Source: Anastrepha obliqua (lineage: Eukaryota; Arthropoda; Insecta; Diptera; Tephritidae). Taken from it: DNA of 64,000 nucleotides. How positions within the stretch are numbered: position 1 is the stretch's first letter; each line of letters starts with the position of its first letter. The stretch is taken from assembly GCF_027943255.1 (NCBI RefSeq), contig NC_072893.1, positions 4,712,001-4,776,000 of the forward strand. Direction: 5' to 3'. The notes beneath the pieces are model-generated. The model saw only the letters and a program-made list of their open reading frames with translations. It had not been told where the DNA came from and made no database searches. The translations under genes and the position numbers were made by a program. Shown here piece after piece: positions 23,345-33,690 of the stretch.

Positions 23345-23851
23345 AACCAGTCCTCTCATACCACAGCACAGTCGCACCAAAGCCATTCTAACTTCATAAG
23401 AAATAGTTTGAGCAACAACTCGTAATCCTCTTAATAAAGCATAATTAGAATTAGAAGATCACCCAGCAACTAAAACTGCGTATCCACTTAGTCTAGTGCA
23501 GCATAAAAAAATAAAATTCACAAATTAAAATTAAATAATTTAACAAATGAAGGAATACGTAACCAAATAGCCAACGAAACAAATTATGAAAATATAATAA
23601 GAGATATTATTTGACAAAAGAGAAAGGAACAGACCTTAGTAAATAACTTAATTGCATCACAAAAAGGCCGAGATATTCCTATTAAACCAACTTTATTAGG
23701 ACCTTTATGAATTTGAATATAACCCAATGCTTTACGTACCAAAAGAGCCAAAAAACTACTCTCACTAAAACACAAATTACCAAAAATAATCTACCAACAA
23801 CAAATAAAATTATTTCTATGAAAATCAACTATTAATGGTAAAATAAATCGC
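23345..23851 (-). pseudogene. ND1: ND1 N-terminal half within the NUMT
   Basis: NADH dehydrogenase subunit 1, a proton-pumping membrane subunit of respiratory complex I when intact. Here only the N-terminal part is present, with frame breaks and substitutions such as LVRKALGY for the usual LERKVLGY. The initiator is at 23849-23851. It would need the mitochondrial code to read and cannot be functional in the nucleus. Confidence 0.9.
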
Positions 23852-23856
23852 ATAGA

Positions 23857-23895
23857 TGAATTCTAAATTTAATGCACTAATCTGCCTAAATAGTT
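23857..23895 (-). pseudogene. truncated mitochondrial tRNA-Leu(CUN)
   Basis: The minus strand reads ACTATTTAGGCAGATTAGTG, the acceptor and D arm of insect mitochondrial tRNA-Leu(CUN), then the anticodon arm region. The variable loop, T arm and 3' acceptor strand are lost (about 40 of about 65 bases remain). Confidence 0.75.
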
Positions 23896-24225
23896 TAAAT
23901 TTAATAAAATTCTAATATTAAAATATAATTATTCCAATATTTGGTACTTTCGTATTAAAATATTATAATTTATTAAAGGTAAAAAGCAACCTGGCTTACG
24001 CCGGTCTGAACTCAGATTTTGTATGGATTCAGAAGTCGAACAGGCTTAATATTTGAACAGTTACACTCAAAATTATACATTAATATGAGTTCTAAAAATT
24101 ATGTGAACTCTAAACAAAATTAAGCTGTTATCTCTAAAGTAACTTAATCAGATAACCAGTATTAATGGATCAATAATTCATATATTAATGATTTTAAATA
24201 ATTTAAAGTTTATTAAATTTTAATA
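23896..24225 (-). pseudogene. mitochondrial large rRNA 3' part within the NUMT
   Basis: The + strand shows GCCGGTCTGAACTCAGAT and CTGTTATCTCTAAAGTAACT, the complements of conserved domain V blocks of insect mitochondrial 16S rRNA. AGAAGTCGAACAGGCTTAA also corresponds. A central block is replaced or highly diverged. Similarity fades after about 24225. Confidence 0.88.
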
Positions 24226-24499
24226 CTCACCTTGCGCTAAAGAAAACTTATTTCCATTAAAATCTTTAATACGGTAAGGTAGGCATTTACGGCTGAATCG
24301 GTTTCCTTAGTGCACTACTACGAAGGGTATAAAAAGCAGAACTACAAAGAGCTTTGTCGGCCGAAAGTGACCTTTCTAGTACTATATTTGCTATGTAGGA
24401 TATTTGCTTATGTAGATAAACAAAACTGATAGAGTACCAGAGAAAAATTGTGAAAAGTAACTTCAGCTGCCACATCACCAGGAATTCTGTAGCAGAATT

Positions 24500-25400
24500 C
24501 TGCCCGCTCATGAGCAACAAAAACAACAAATCCGTGAAAACCGACGGACTTCCCGCCGAGCTATTCAAAGCTGGAGGCGAAGAGCTTACAAATCACATGC
24601 ATCAACTCCTATGCAGGATATGCAGGATGAGAACATGCCAAGCGACTGGAACCGGAGTGTGCTTTGCTAAATACAAAAGAAGGGTGATTCTGAAATCTGC
24701 GCCGTCGTACAAGCTTGCTTAACATCGCATACCAAGTCCTGTCGAGCGTTGACGTTGAGTGCTATCACAAGACCCATCAGAATTAGAAATAATCTCTCCG
24801 AGTCGTTCGACACCAAATGATATTTCAGACAAGGTGATTCTCAATCAATTGACTTTTTCGAGCTCTTACTGGAAAATATCTCCCGCGTTCTGAGCTAAAT
24901 CGCACTGGTAACATCTGCTACAAAAGTACCATGCTAATTTCATGGCACGAGGAACCAACCGTGGTGTATGCTTGACACACTCCAATTTAAAGAGAGGGGC
25001 GCGCAATGTGGACCTTGCGATGAATGAGGGCAAAACAAAGTACCTGCTGTCAACACCCAACGTGTTTTCGCATCTTTAACAATATGTTAATGTTGACAAC
25101 CAACAATTCGAAGTTGTAACCTTGCGTTGTCTTCCTTGAGACCAGCATCAGCAACAAAAATGGCGTCAGCCTGGGGGTCGAACAGAGAATAACTCTTCCC
25201 AACAGGTGTTACTTTGGGCTCAGTTGGAAATTGACAAGTAGAGCTCTCTCTTGAAAGACCAAACTGACACTCTACAAACCGCTCAAACCCGTCCTTCTAT
25301 ATGGCACAGAAGCGTGGACGATGTCAACTGCAGATGAGAAAGTTTTGGAAGCCCTTTTCCATATATCGCCAACACAACATCAAGAAGAAATTGCATCGGT
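24500..25400 (+). mobile_element. RTE-like non-LTR retrotransposon, reverse transcriptase part, decayed
   Basis: In + frames: DGLPAELFKAGGEELTNHMH and LLCRICRM at the start of the RT domain (24540-24625), then NIAYQVLSS, SFDTK..FRQGDSQS-like sequence, MNEGKTKYLLST (25020-25052) and TLYKPLKPVLLYGTEAWTMS (25268-25330). This order (fingers, palm, ...NEGKTKYLLS, thumb LYGxEAWT) is typical of RTE-type elements abundant in insects. The AYADD box region near 24940 is disrupted. There is no complete frame; the 3' end is unclear and lost by about 25500. Confidence 0.82.
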
Positions 25401-25499
25401 ACAACACCTCACGACTAGTTATATTCTAAAAAAGATCTCAATGGCTTACACAACTTAGTTAGGGGATGGAAATCGATCAAAGGTATCACAATTGGCCTT

Positions 25500-26910
25500 A
25501 GAGCCACCCAGTGTTTTGCCTTAGACAAGCAACCTTGCTAGACTAACTTAACACATTCTTTCATTTTTTCGTAAGCACACTGCTTTCATAACTCTTGTTT
25601 TGTCAGCAAATCAGCTGATTCCGGCAAATCGCTGAGAGTCGATTAGCTGGTTAAAGTTGGCCACATCTCTGTATTCTGCATATGCTGATGCTTGAATAAA
25701 TAAAACAAAGTAGGGAGCGCCAATGGGCACATGTCACCTCTAGTACTCGGCACGTTGGTCTCCAAAGATGCAACAGTTATTTACTAGATACATCCATGAT
25801 TTTGAAAACAGTGCAAATTTCTGTTTCTAAAGGCAATATTTTTGTCGAACTTTTCTTTCAAAAATTTTGGTAGTTTTGCAGAAAATTTGGTATATTCTGC
25901 TGAAACCAAAATTATTCCGCAGCATAATCAACCATTTTTGGTAACAACAAATCATTAAGCATCACTGAGACGTGGATTCACTACTCTCTTGGTTTTGGAA
26001 AAGTTATGCGCGATTTTCTCGTAAACTCATGAGCCGCACCGAGCAGTGAGTTTTCCAGATGCGGCGGTAATTAATATATCCCCAGGAGGCTAGTGTCGCC
26101 ATACATGTAAAGATTTACTTCCCACAAAAGCGCTGCGTCAAAAGAGAATTTCTGCCCTAGAGGATATTTAATAGTAAGTGAATTAGGTGAATATTTCTCA
26201 CGGAATACTAAGTACAAATCTTCACTGATTCTGATTTTTTGTCAGACATAGTACCGTAAGCTTTGAAATGTGTCTATTTGCATGAAGCTTTCAAAATCCA
26301 TTCAAAAGAAATTTAACTTCAAGTTCTTGAAGGCAGCTGTTAGTGGAAGCCGCGCGCTACCGTGAGAAATGACTAATGAAATTTGCTAAGAAGACGCGAT
26401 AAGAAGACAGTTTGCAGTGAAGTGAAGTGAAGAACTGATAGAAGATAAAATTGAAAGGCTTTACAGAGTTTTGTAGCAAAATATACATATATGAAACATG
26501 TAATGGAATGATGAACTACTTTTGTTCAGTTTCGAAAAAGTTTGTTAGGAAAAATTATTATATAAAAATGAGTTGTATTTTTAAATGTTGTATTAATAAA
26601 TAAGCTGATGAATTGTCAAATAATTTTCACACCATTGAAGATGCTTACTTTGATATCAGTTCCTTAGAAACAGTCACAAGTGGAGCAAAAAATATTTTTA
26701 ATGTCATATAAAAAATTGCAAAGGAATAGAATTTGGATGAAGAGTTTAATGGATTATAAATAATGTATTATTGCTATATATTTAATAAATGTGGGCGTAC
26801 TCTATTTTTAGAGTTCTACGCATTATTTGTTAAATATTAAATATTTTTTTGTTTGATTTCTTTCTTTTCCGAAAAATTTTTTTTTTAATTATATTTAATA
26901 TATATATATA
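25500..26910. other. unannotated region including dispersed repeat copy 2
   Basis: At 25585-25680 is the second copy of the short repeat described at 5255 (CAGCTGATTCC, AAATCGCTGAGAG, TTGGCCACA). The rest is A+T-rich with no gene recognised. Confidence 0.45.
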
Positions 26911-26912
26911 CA

Positions 26913-27374
26913 TTAGGGCGGGTCGATTTAAAAATCGCTCATTACTCTGTGAAAATCGTATTCTAGGGATCAAAATAAGAAACTTTGCCGAAGGAACCAT
27001 ACCTCTAAAACGAATTCTGATGTCCCCCAATTTGGGTCGATGAAAAATCCCACTTTGACCCATTTAGAGTGCTCCAATCGAGTCCAAATGTATGACCGAC
27101 CCCCACTAACTTTGGACGGCCGATCCACCTATGCCAGTGGCACACCCTCTGGAACTCCCCTGGGGGGTTCCCCATACAATGATTTCAAAATATCACCATT
27201 TTTGGCCTTTACATGAGAAAAGAAACTAAAAAGTTCGACCCAAATTGGGGGACATCAGAATTCGTTTTGGAGGTATGGTTCCTTCGGCAAAGTTTATCAT
27301 TTTGATCCCTAGAATATGATTTTCACAGAGCAATGGGCGATTTTTTTGCCTCCCCACAAATCGACCCGGCCTAA
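26913..27374. mobile_element. long-inverted-repeat MITE (foldback type)
   Basis: Two arms of about 130-140 bases are inverted copies. The left arm begins TTAGGGCGGGTCGATTT (26913) and runs to CCCCCAATTTGGGTCGA (27042). The right arm runs from TCGACCCAAATTGGGGG (27236) to AAATCGACCCGGCCTAA (27374). Shared internal blocks include CCGAAGGAACCATACCTC and TCTAGGGATCAAAAT. The right arm has about 13 extra bases near its end. The centre of about 190 bases has no coding frame. Target duplication and superfamily are unclear. Confidence 0.88.
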
Positions 27375-27375
27375 T

Positions 27376-27652
27376 AATTGGCGCATACACCCTTTTTGGG
27401 TGTTTGGCCGAGCTTCGGCTCCTATTTCTGGCGTGCGACTTGATGCCGTGCGTCTGACTCCGAACGGAAGTTTTTTATGAGGAGCTTTTTCATGTCAGAA
27501 ATGCACTCGGAGGTTTGCCATTGCCTGCCGAAGGGCGACCGCTATTAGAAAAAACTTGTTCTTCATTTTGGTCTTTCAACGAGATGCGAACCTACGTGCT
27601 CTATGTATCCCGAATGGTAGTCATGCACCAACCTATTCGGCTATGGCGGCCG
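27376..27652 (-). mobile_element. tRNA-derived SINE, copy C
   Basis: Inverted copy whose tail end lies directly against the right end of the MITE at 27374. Landmarks on the + strand: AATTGGCGCATACACCC, GTTTGGCCGAGCTTCGGC, CGTCTGACTCCGAACGG, GCACTCGGAGGTTTGCC, GGGCGACCGCTATTAG and ATTCGGCTATGGCGGCCG at the head. The B-box region (GATGCGAACCTACG) keeps the core. The A box is near-intact (CCTATTCGGCTA inverted). Confidence 0.88.
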
Positions 27653-27654
27653 AA

Positions 27655-28478
27655 TTATTATTAATTATATTTATATAGCGATAAATCAAAAGCCAAGAAA
27701 CTTAAAATCTGGTTAAACTCAATCAATGTTCTAATAAAAAGTGCATTCGACGCATAGAAAGTCTAACCCGATCTAGCAGTTATAAATGTTTTGAAAAATA
27801 CAAGTTTTAATACAAATTCTAGTTTAACCAAGCAAACAATTTCAATTTCAGACGTGTGTAAGTGCATTTGCCTCTTAAAAAGCAAAACTAAATTATCAAT
27901 CAAAAGAAGCAACAAACAAAGAAATTAGCATAGCAGTAAGTTAGCTTTGAGAGCAGAAAATAAATTGAAAAAGTTAACTGGTCACAGGTAGAGAGAATAG
28001 CAATCGAAGGCAATTTCTATTTGACTGCATCAGCTGGTCAACAAACAGGCAGCATTTTGAACAAAGTTTGCGAACAAAAGAATGCGTTAGAAATGAGAAA
28101 CTCAAAGTTGACTGCTCAGCATTTGAGGAAATCAATGGATTTTTCTCAGCAGACGCAAAATAATTTATATTCCTTTACTCAGAATATAACTGGAGAATAT
28201 TGAGAACAAGAAGGAGAATAAGAAATTTATTAAATGCAGTAAAAAGGTTTGGTATTCAAGTAATTCTAAGAAAGGCGCTCAAGTTGTGTAAGTTGTATGG
28301 GTATATGGAAGCATGTAACAAATGGGCTAGAAATTCCCTGGTCTAACACATATTACTGCATTCACCTCTTTTTTAGTTAGTACCAACCTTAAAAATACAG
28401 CTGTTAGACTTTCATGATGTTCTATTCATTAGTTCGTGAGTTATTGTACTAAGAGAGACGCTACTTTTATTACATTCA
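27655..28478. other. unannotated A+T-rich DNA
   Basis: A 60-codon frame at 28021-28203 has no recognised domain. Nothing else is seen. Confidence 0.45.
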
Positions 28479-28479
28479 A

Positions 28480-29215
28480 AACAATGGACCAAAAATAATT
28501 TCGTGTTCTAGTTTTACACTGCTTCTTGATGGGAAAAATTACCCTTCAAGTGAGACTATGGTTTGAAAAGTGTTATAGGGACTCCGTTGTATCACAAAAA
28601 AAAAACAATAAAACGATGGTTTGCGGACTTCAAACGTGGTCGTAGAGATTCCGATGATGCACAACGCAGTGGACGTCCAAATGAGGCGGTAATACCAGAA
28701 AACATCAAATAAATCCATAAAATCGTTTGAATGATCGGAAGGTGAAGTTGCGTGAGTTTTCTGGCATCGCAAAGATGTCAAAAGAATGGGTTGGCTTTAT
28801 ATTGCATGAGTATTTGACAGTGTGAAAACTCAAGATGGATGCCGCGTGTGCTCACTGTTGACCAAAATGTACCGTGTCACAAGTCAATCAAAACAATGGT
28901 ACAACTAAATGAATTGAACTTCGAATTGGTCCCATATCCATCCAGCGACTAATGGTTGTTTGCAGAGCTACAAAAAATGCTGGCCGGTACAAAATTTCTC
29001 TCGAATGAAGAAGTTATCGCTGAAGCTGAAGCCTATTTTAAGACAAAAAATAAATCGCTCTACAAAAGTGGTATTGAAATGTAAGAACGGCGTTGGAGTG
29101 GTAACAACGTAACCAGAAATAGATAGAAATAACATTGATGAATAAAGCCAATTTAAAAAAAAGGAACAAGATTTCTTTGTTAGGTCCGGGACTTTTAAAC
29201 CCATGTGTTATTTAG
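28480..29215 (+). mobile_element. mariner element of the irritans/mellifera type, internally deleted
   Basis: + frames show the transposase N-terminal helix-turn-helix part (VLHCFLMGKITLQVRLWFEK, then KTIKRWFADFKRGRRDSDDA and QRSGRPNEAVIPENIK). LTVDQ follows at 28852. After a deletion come CHKSIKTMVQLNELNFELVP and the C-terminal FLSNEEVIAEAEAYFKTKNK, SLYKSGIEM. The deletion removes the first two catalytic Asp motifs. Near 29185 the sequence TTAGGTCCGGGACTTTTAAAC resembles the right terminus of this group. The left terminus is not clear. Frameshifts are common; it is a dead copy. Confidence 0.85.
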
Positions 29216-29597
29216 AAATCAAATCAATGACCACTTCCATTTCAAGAAATTCAGAATATTCTATTCATCCGCTCTCACGACTCTCACAAAGCAGACCACT
29301 TCTTTCTGCTCTTATTATAATCTCCTCTTGTGAAGGACGCTGCGTTCTTTTTCGTCCACTTACCAAGATGAAGATGGCAGTCTGTGTATTCTCGATCCGA
29401 CATTGGTTAAATCCAAGACTCTCCTTGAGAAATTAAAGAAGGTTAGCTTAAATTAAACGGGAAGTTCAATATAAATTTATCACAGTTAAATATCGCTTAG
29501 TGGAGAATATCTCTTTTCGCAAAGGTGCAACTTTGAACTAAGTAAGTTACAGTTCCGTTTAGTAAGGTTCACTTTCGATAAACAAAAATTATATTTA
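29216..29597. other. unannotated DNA
   Basis: Nothing recognisable. Confidence 0.4.
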
Positions 29598-29770
29598 TAA
29601 GTGTGTCATTAGGTCAATCCTATCGTATGGCGCAGAAGATTTAATAATAATAATATCCCATGAGGCCGCACTGGAATTGTTTAAACGATAGATTTATGAA
29701 TGAAGACTCAGCAGATCTGTAGTTATGGTAATGGGTACACAAGATCCATTATATGATGTGCTACCTGTTG
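29598..29770 (+). mobile_element. possible non-LTR reverse transcriptase thumb scrap
   Basis: Frames read CVIRSILSYGAED, HEAALELFKR and RSVVMVMGTQDPLYDVLPVE, resembling the region after the palm in R1-type elements (SYGAE..., then the thumb ending LPVE). The match is weak and short. Confidence 0.4.
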
Positions 29771-31565
29771 AGTGAGACAGAAAGAAAGAAATACCACTTC
29801 TGCATTAGAAAAGCCAAACCTTTCGATCAGGAGAAACAGGCACGTGCTTCGCTGAACTCGGTAATAATAACTTTGACTATTCCTTCAACAATCAGGAAGA
29901 AAAATTGAAATATTTACGGTATGCAGAACCGTTTCCCCTCGGCATGACTAAAATGTAAAAAAAGTGTTTCAAGCGCACGTACTATGGCATATTTAATCAT
30001 TGGTACGCTGTATAATAAATTACGTTTCTTCCAGTGTGGGCCTTTTTTGTGAGGATTTTTAAAGAGAATAAAGGAGCACAGTAAAGGCCAAAGAACACAT
30101 TCTAGCATAAATGGCGACCTCTAAATTGAGAAGTAACTGATAAACTTGAAATACACTTTAAATGGTCATACTGTCAATTTATTTGAGAGTAGCCTGAAAA
30201 GTTATATTTCATACAAATCAAGCTGCTGACCGATTACATGTCAAGTTATCCAAGTATTTTAGAAATTTTCATAATTTTTTCTAAAAATTAGCTTTTCTTG
30301 TAGGCTTTAGTTTGTTTTATTGGGACTTCACTGCAATCTCTGATGTGATCTGTACTACTCCAGTGAAGCGCTAACAAACGTATTGGTATATTACTCCCAT
30401 TTGTAGGTTAGGTTAGGTATTAATCACTGAAGCTCATACTTCACATTCCTGAGTCTTCTCTGAACCAACCTGTGGATTTAATGAATTCTGTTAATTTCGG
30501 CAACCCAATTTGAAAGACCTCTTCAATGCTATCAAGAAAGGCGAATCCGAGCATGAAACGCCTTTTTCTTTGTAGAGCAATGCATTTATGCGGAAGGTGT
30601 CCCACGGTTTTGCCTTCTTCAGTACATGAAGGCTTTGAAAAAAATGATTATGTGGTACCCCCAGTCTATTTTCATGCCTTCCAATTGGACAATGCCCTGC
30701 TAGTACCCCTATCCTGTTTTTTATTTCCTGTATCCTAAAATTCAGTAGCGATTTCGTGCGCCCCGTTTGTAAATCGGTTAAAGCATTGCTTTGGACATCG
30801 CAAGCAGATATAAAGTAGTTTTCGTTAACCCTTTTACGTGTTTGAATAAAACCCGAAAGGTTATGGTTCGTCCTACAACGAAACTGCTCGGGACTAGTGA
30901 GCCTAGTCTCAGCTCATAGCAAACCCAAGAAACTTCTGAAGAGGTGGGATTTTTCAAACAATATAAAAAAAAATCCCATAAATTTCTAATACAAAAATCT
31001 TATTAAAGTATATTTCATCCAACCAAGTAAAAAGAAAAAAGTTAGAAAAATGTTAAAAAGAACCGAATGTATTTCAGTTTAAAAAAAACTCTGTGCATTG
31101 AAAAAATTCCTTAACACTGAATAAATCCCAAAATTATATTAATAAAAATATTATATTACAATTTTTACAACATTTTTTGAATGATTTTCTTATTGTTCAA
31201 GCCTATCTTGGGGCAGCAACGAAACACCCATTTGCGATCGAACCTTCACAGGTCCACTTTTACATGTTTAGAATACATCAATAGAACGACAATGGAATTA
31301 AAAAAAAAAAAAACTGGTGGAACTTCGCAAAGAAGAAAAGCAACGCGAGAAATTTCTGGGTTCAGCCCAAAGCGAGAAATGGTTGTCGGTCCATATAAAA
31401 AAAGCTTAAAGTGTTCTGAAGTTCTTATTTAAGGCAGAAATTTGTATTAAAATTGTGAGAAAAATAGGCACTTTATTTGCGCATGGGCCAATGCTTTTAT
31501 TTATCTACTTTATTTTATTTTATTTTATTTTATTTTTTTTTATTATTGTTCGTTTCATAAATTTG
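29771..31565. other. unannotated region with a TTTTA repeat
   Basis: No gene is recognised. A pentanucleotide TTTTA run lies at about 31505-31545. Frames at 30526-30738 and 31181-31432 show no domain. Confidence 0.45.
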
Positions 31566-31577
31566 TATTCATCTAAT

Positions 31578-31843
31578 CATCATAATTGGCACTAATACCC
31601 TTTCTAGGTGTTTAGCTGATCCTCCTTGACCACAAATGGAGGGACCTATAGTTTTAAGCCGACTCCGAGCGACAGATGGTTTTTATGAGAAGCTTTTTAT
31701 GGCAGAAATACACTCGGAGATTTGCCATTTTATTGCCGAGAGCAATCGCTATTAGAAAAAACTATTTCGACCATTTTCGCGTTTCATGCACCGGGATTTG
31801 AGCCTACGCACCACCCAATTCAGCTATGGCGGCCGCCGTCATC
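31578..31843 (-). mobile_element. tRNA-derived SINE, copy E, with target duplications
   Basis: Inverted copy with landmarks AATTGGCACTAATACCC, GTGTTTAGCTGATCCTCC, GGAGGGACCTATAGTTTTAA, AGAAATACACTCGGAG and head CAGCTATGGCGGCCGCC. It is flanked by a 9-bp direct repeat TCATCTAAT at 31569-31577 and 31844-31852, the expected target-site duplication of LINE-driven insertion. The B-box region is degraded (GGATTTGAGCCTACG). Confidence 0.88.
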
Positions 31844-31854
31844 TCATCTAATAA

Positions 31855-32995
31855 CATTTTATTTTAACGAAGTATCCCCAGAAGCTATGCCAAAATCACT
31901 GTAGATAAAATGAAACTTTTTACGTCAAATAATAATAAATAATCTACTTGGCATTTACATCATATAAAATGTGTGCTCAATATTTTGGTTGGTTTAAAAA
32001 AGTAGGCAGATAGAATCCATAAATATTAGCTGTCATGTAGCTGAGTTCATGACGTTAGTCACCCGTCACCAATATTCCACAAACATCTACATTTCAAGTA
32101 GTTCACAACGAGCCGTTTAGTCCACTCTAATTGTCATTATCATTGTTTTCTTATTCTCTTCTGGTTGTCCACTTCCACGCTGGCCTTGATTAATCGACTT
32201 CAAAGTGCTTTGGCTATGAAAGGTAAACACGAATACAAGACACAACTAAAAAAAAATAAACCACCACGCAACAAATGCGATGCCAACAAATTGCCATTAA
32301 TCGTTTGAAACTATCCAAAACAGAAACACCAAAAGCTCAACGCCACTCCGACAATCCGCCAGTTTGGCACCAGAGGAAACGACCTTCAATTGCTTAGTTG
32401 CGTGATGCGCACGGAAATCATTCCTTTTTGTGCTGCTGTTGTTGCCATTGCCACGGATTTCATTACTCCTGACAATGAGTTATTTGTTATACGCCCACCT
32501 CGACTCGCCCCTGCAGCAGATTTTACAAAACCAATTGAACTATAGACAAGTGGAATCTCCTTCCGCTATTAGTAGCCACGAGCTAAAAGCTCATTTCGCA
32601 TCCGCCTTCTATATGTGGCTATATGGCAACCTTTTAATGCCCAAAAAACGATTGGAACTACGTTCGTCTTCAAATTCCGTGATTCATTTCATTTGCTCAA
32701 TGCGTTGAAAGTAGTTGGGAACGCGAAAACCGAAAGAGTATCGCTAAGCTGCAAAAGTTTTGCTTGCAACATATTTTAGGCGTTCAAAGGAGCAGGCCAG
32801 AAACGAAGTGGGTTGCAAGACCGACTTTGCATTTAACTGTTTTTATACAATTTCAAGACTCACAAACGAATTCGAATAATCCCATTTTATTCTAACTTAT
32901 CGCATTAAGGAATGCGAGAAATGTAAAAACGAAAACTTTTTCCCAATTTTATTTGTAGCTCTGCCATAAAATGAAATGCTATTATAATCAAAATA
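31855..32995. other. unannotated region
   Basis: A 92-codon frame at 32430-32708 begins with Leu-rich residues but has no recognised domain and no splice support. The rest is unassigned. Confidence 0.45.
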
Positions 32996-32996
32996 G

Positions 32997-33060
32997 CAAA
33001 TAAATCACAGCAACGTGCTAACTCACAAAGCTCAAGTATTTGCCAGTTATAAATTAGTAG
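32997..33060 (+). CDS. weak candidate coding exon
   Basis: It is open in the frame QINHSNVLTHKAQVFASYKL and ends with a strong donor (TAG then GTAAGTAAG at 33061). It joins in frame, across a 49-base gap with GT...AG ends, to the exon at 33110. The acceptor at 32996 (AAAATAG) lacks a pyrimidine tract, so the left edge is unsure. No homology is recognised. Confidence 0.25.
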
Positions 33061-33109
33061 GTAAGTAAGAGACACCCATAATTTTCGTAATTAATAAAGT
33101 TTTTGCCAG

Positions 33110-33284
33110 CAACTGAATTCCATGGAAATCAACATTCAGCACATACAACTCACTTCGCTTTGTTCATAGATTTTTGGTATTCAAAGAAAGCCTCAATTAA
33201 TTGTACAGCGCTTCAAAGGCATTCTAAGGCCGATTTACGCACAGGAGGCACCAACGCCTTCGGCAATTCCACATGCGTACAGAG
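33110..33284 (+). CDS. candidate internal coding exon, unidentified
   Basis: Bounded by an acceptor (GTTTTTGCCAG ending at 33109) and a donor (CAGAG then GTAAGA at 33285). One frame is open throughout: after two leading bases it reads TEFHGNQHSAHTTHFALF, then WYSKKASINCTALQRHSKAD and LRTGGTNAFGNSTCVQ. G+C content rises across it relative to flanks. It may join the short exon ending at 33060 across a very short intron. No family is recognised, and partner exons downstream were not found. Confidence 0.35.
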
Positions 33285-33597
33285 GTAAGACTTGATGACG
33301 GTAATTCTCACAAATTAAAAAAATGTGATAATTAAATAACTAGAGAAGAAAACCTTTTTACAATTGTTACGGAGGGTTGAGAAAGAAATACAGCCAGGGT
33401 GGCATCTAAAAACGCATCTAATTGAAAAAAAAGTTTAAAGTTCAATTTTATGAACAGAGGAAAGTTGTGTTTCTTAGAAGAATCTCAAATTTTCCGAAAC
33501 TAAATTCCGCCTCGCCCACCTCGCTTCTAGAAAATGTATCCATCTCTTTTAATCAATTACTCGATCTGTCCGTCTATCTGTATATACGTAAACCACA

Positions 33598-33690
33598 TAA
33601 TATCGACATCTGTGACCATGATTATGAATATTTTTATAGCCATGATCTCGACTATGAAAAATTTTAGTAACTATGACTATAAGATTAGGT
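33598..33690 (+). repeat. degenerate TATGAC-type hexamer repeat, left part
   Basis: GACCATGATTATGAATAT, GATCTCGACTATG and AACTATGACTATAAG repeat a TATGAY theme. The same theme resumes at 35590-35935 on the other side of the retroelement, suggesting one array split by insertion. Confidence 0.65.

Larger units (their letters stand above)
23345..24225 (-). pseudogene. nuclear mitochondrial insertion (NUMT): ND1, tRNA-Leu(CUN), large rRNA
   Basis: The order and strand match insect mitochondrial DNA, where ND1, tRNA-Leu(CUN) and the large-subunit rRNA lie on the same strand. The minus frame at 23584-23775 contains [20 protein letters not shown] and [11 protein letters not shown], diagnostic of ND1. 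The ND1 start reads MRFILP at 23851. Next comes a shortened tRNA-Leu (23857-23895) and then rRNA domain V sequence (CTTACGCCGGTCTGAACTCA on the + strand). Indels, stop codons and embedding among nuclear transposons show it is a pseudogene rather than mitochondrial contamination. Confidence 0.93.

Noticed and set aside
26849..27063. overlapping frames on both strands
   Set aside because: They lie in the arm of the inverted-repeat MITE; the symmetry produces open frames by chance.
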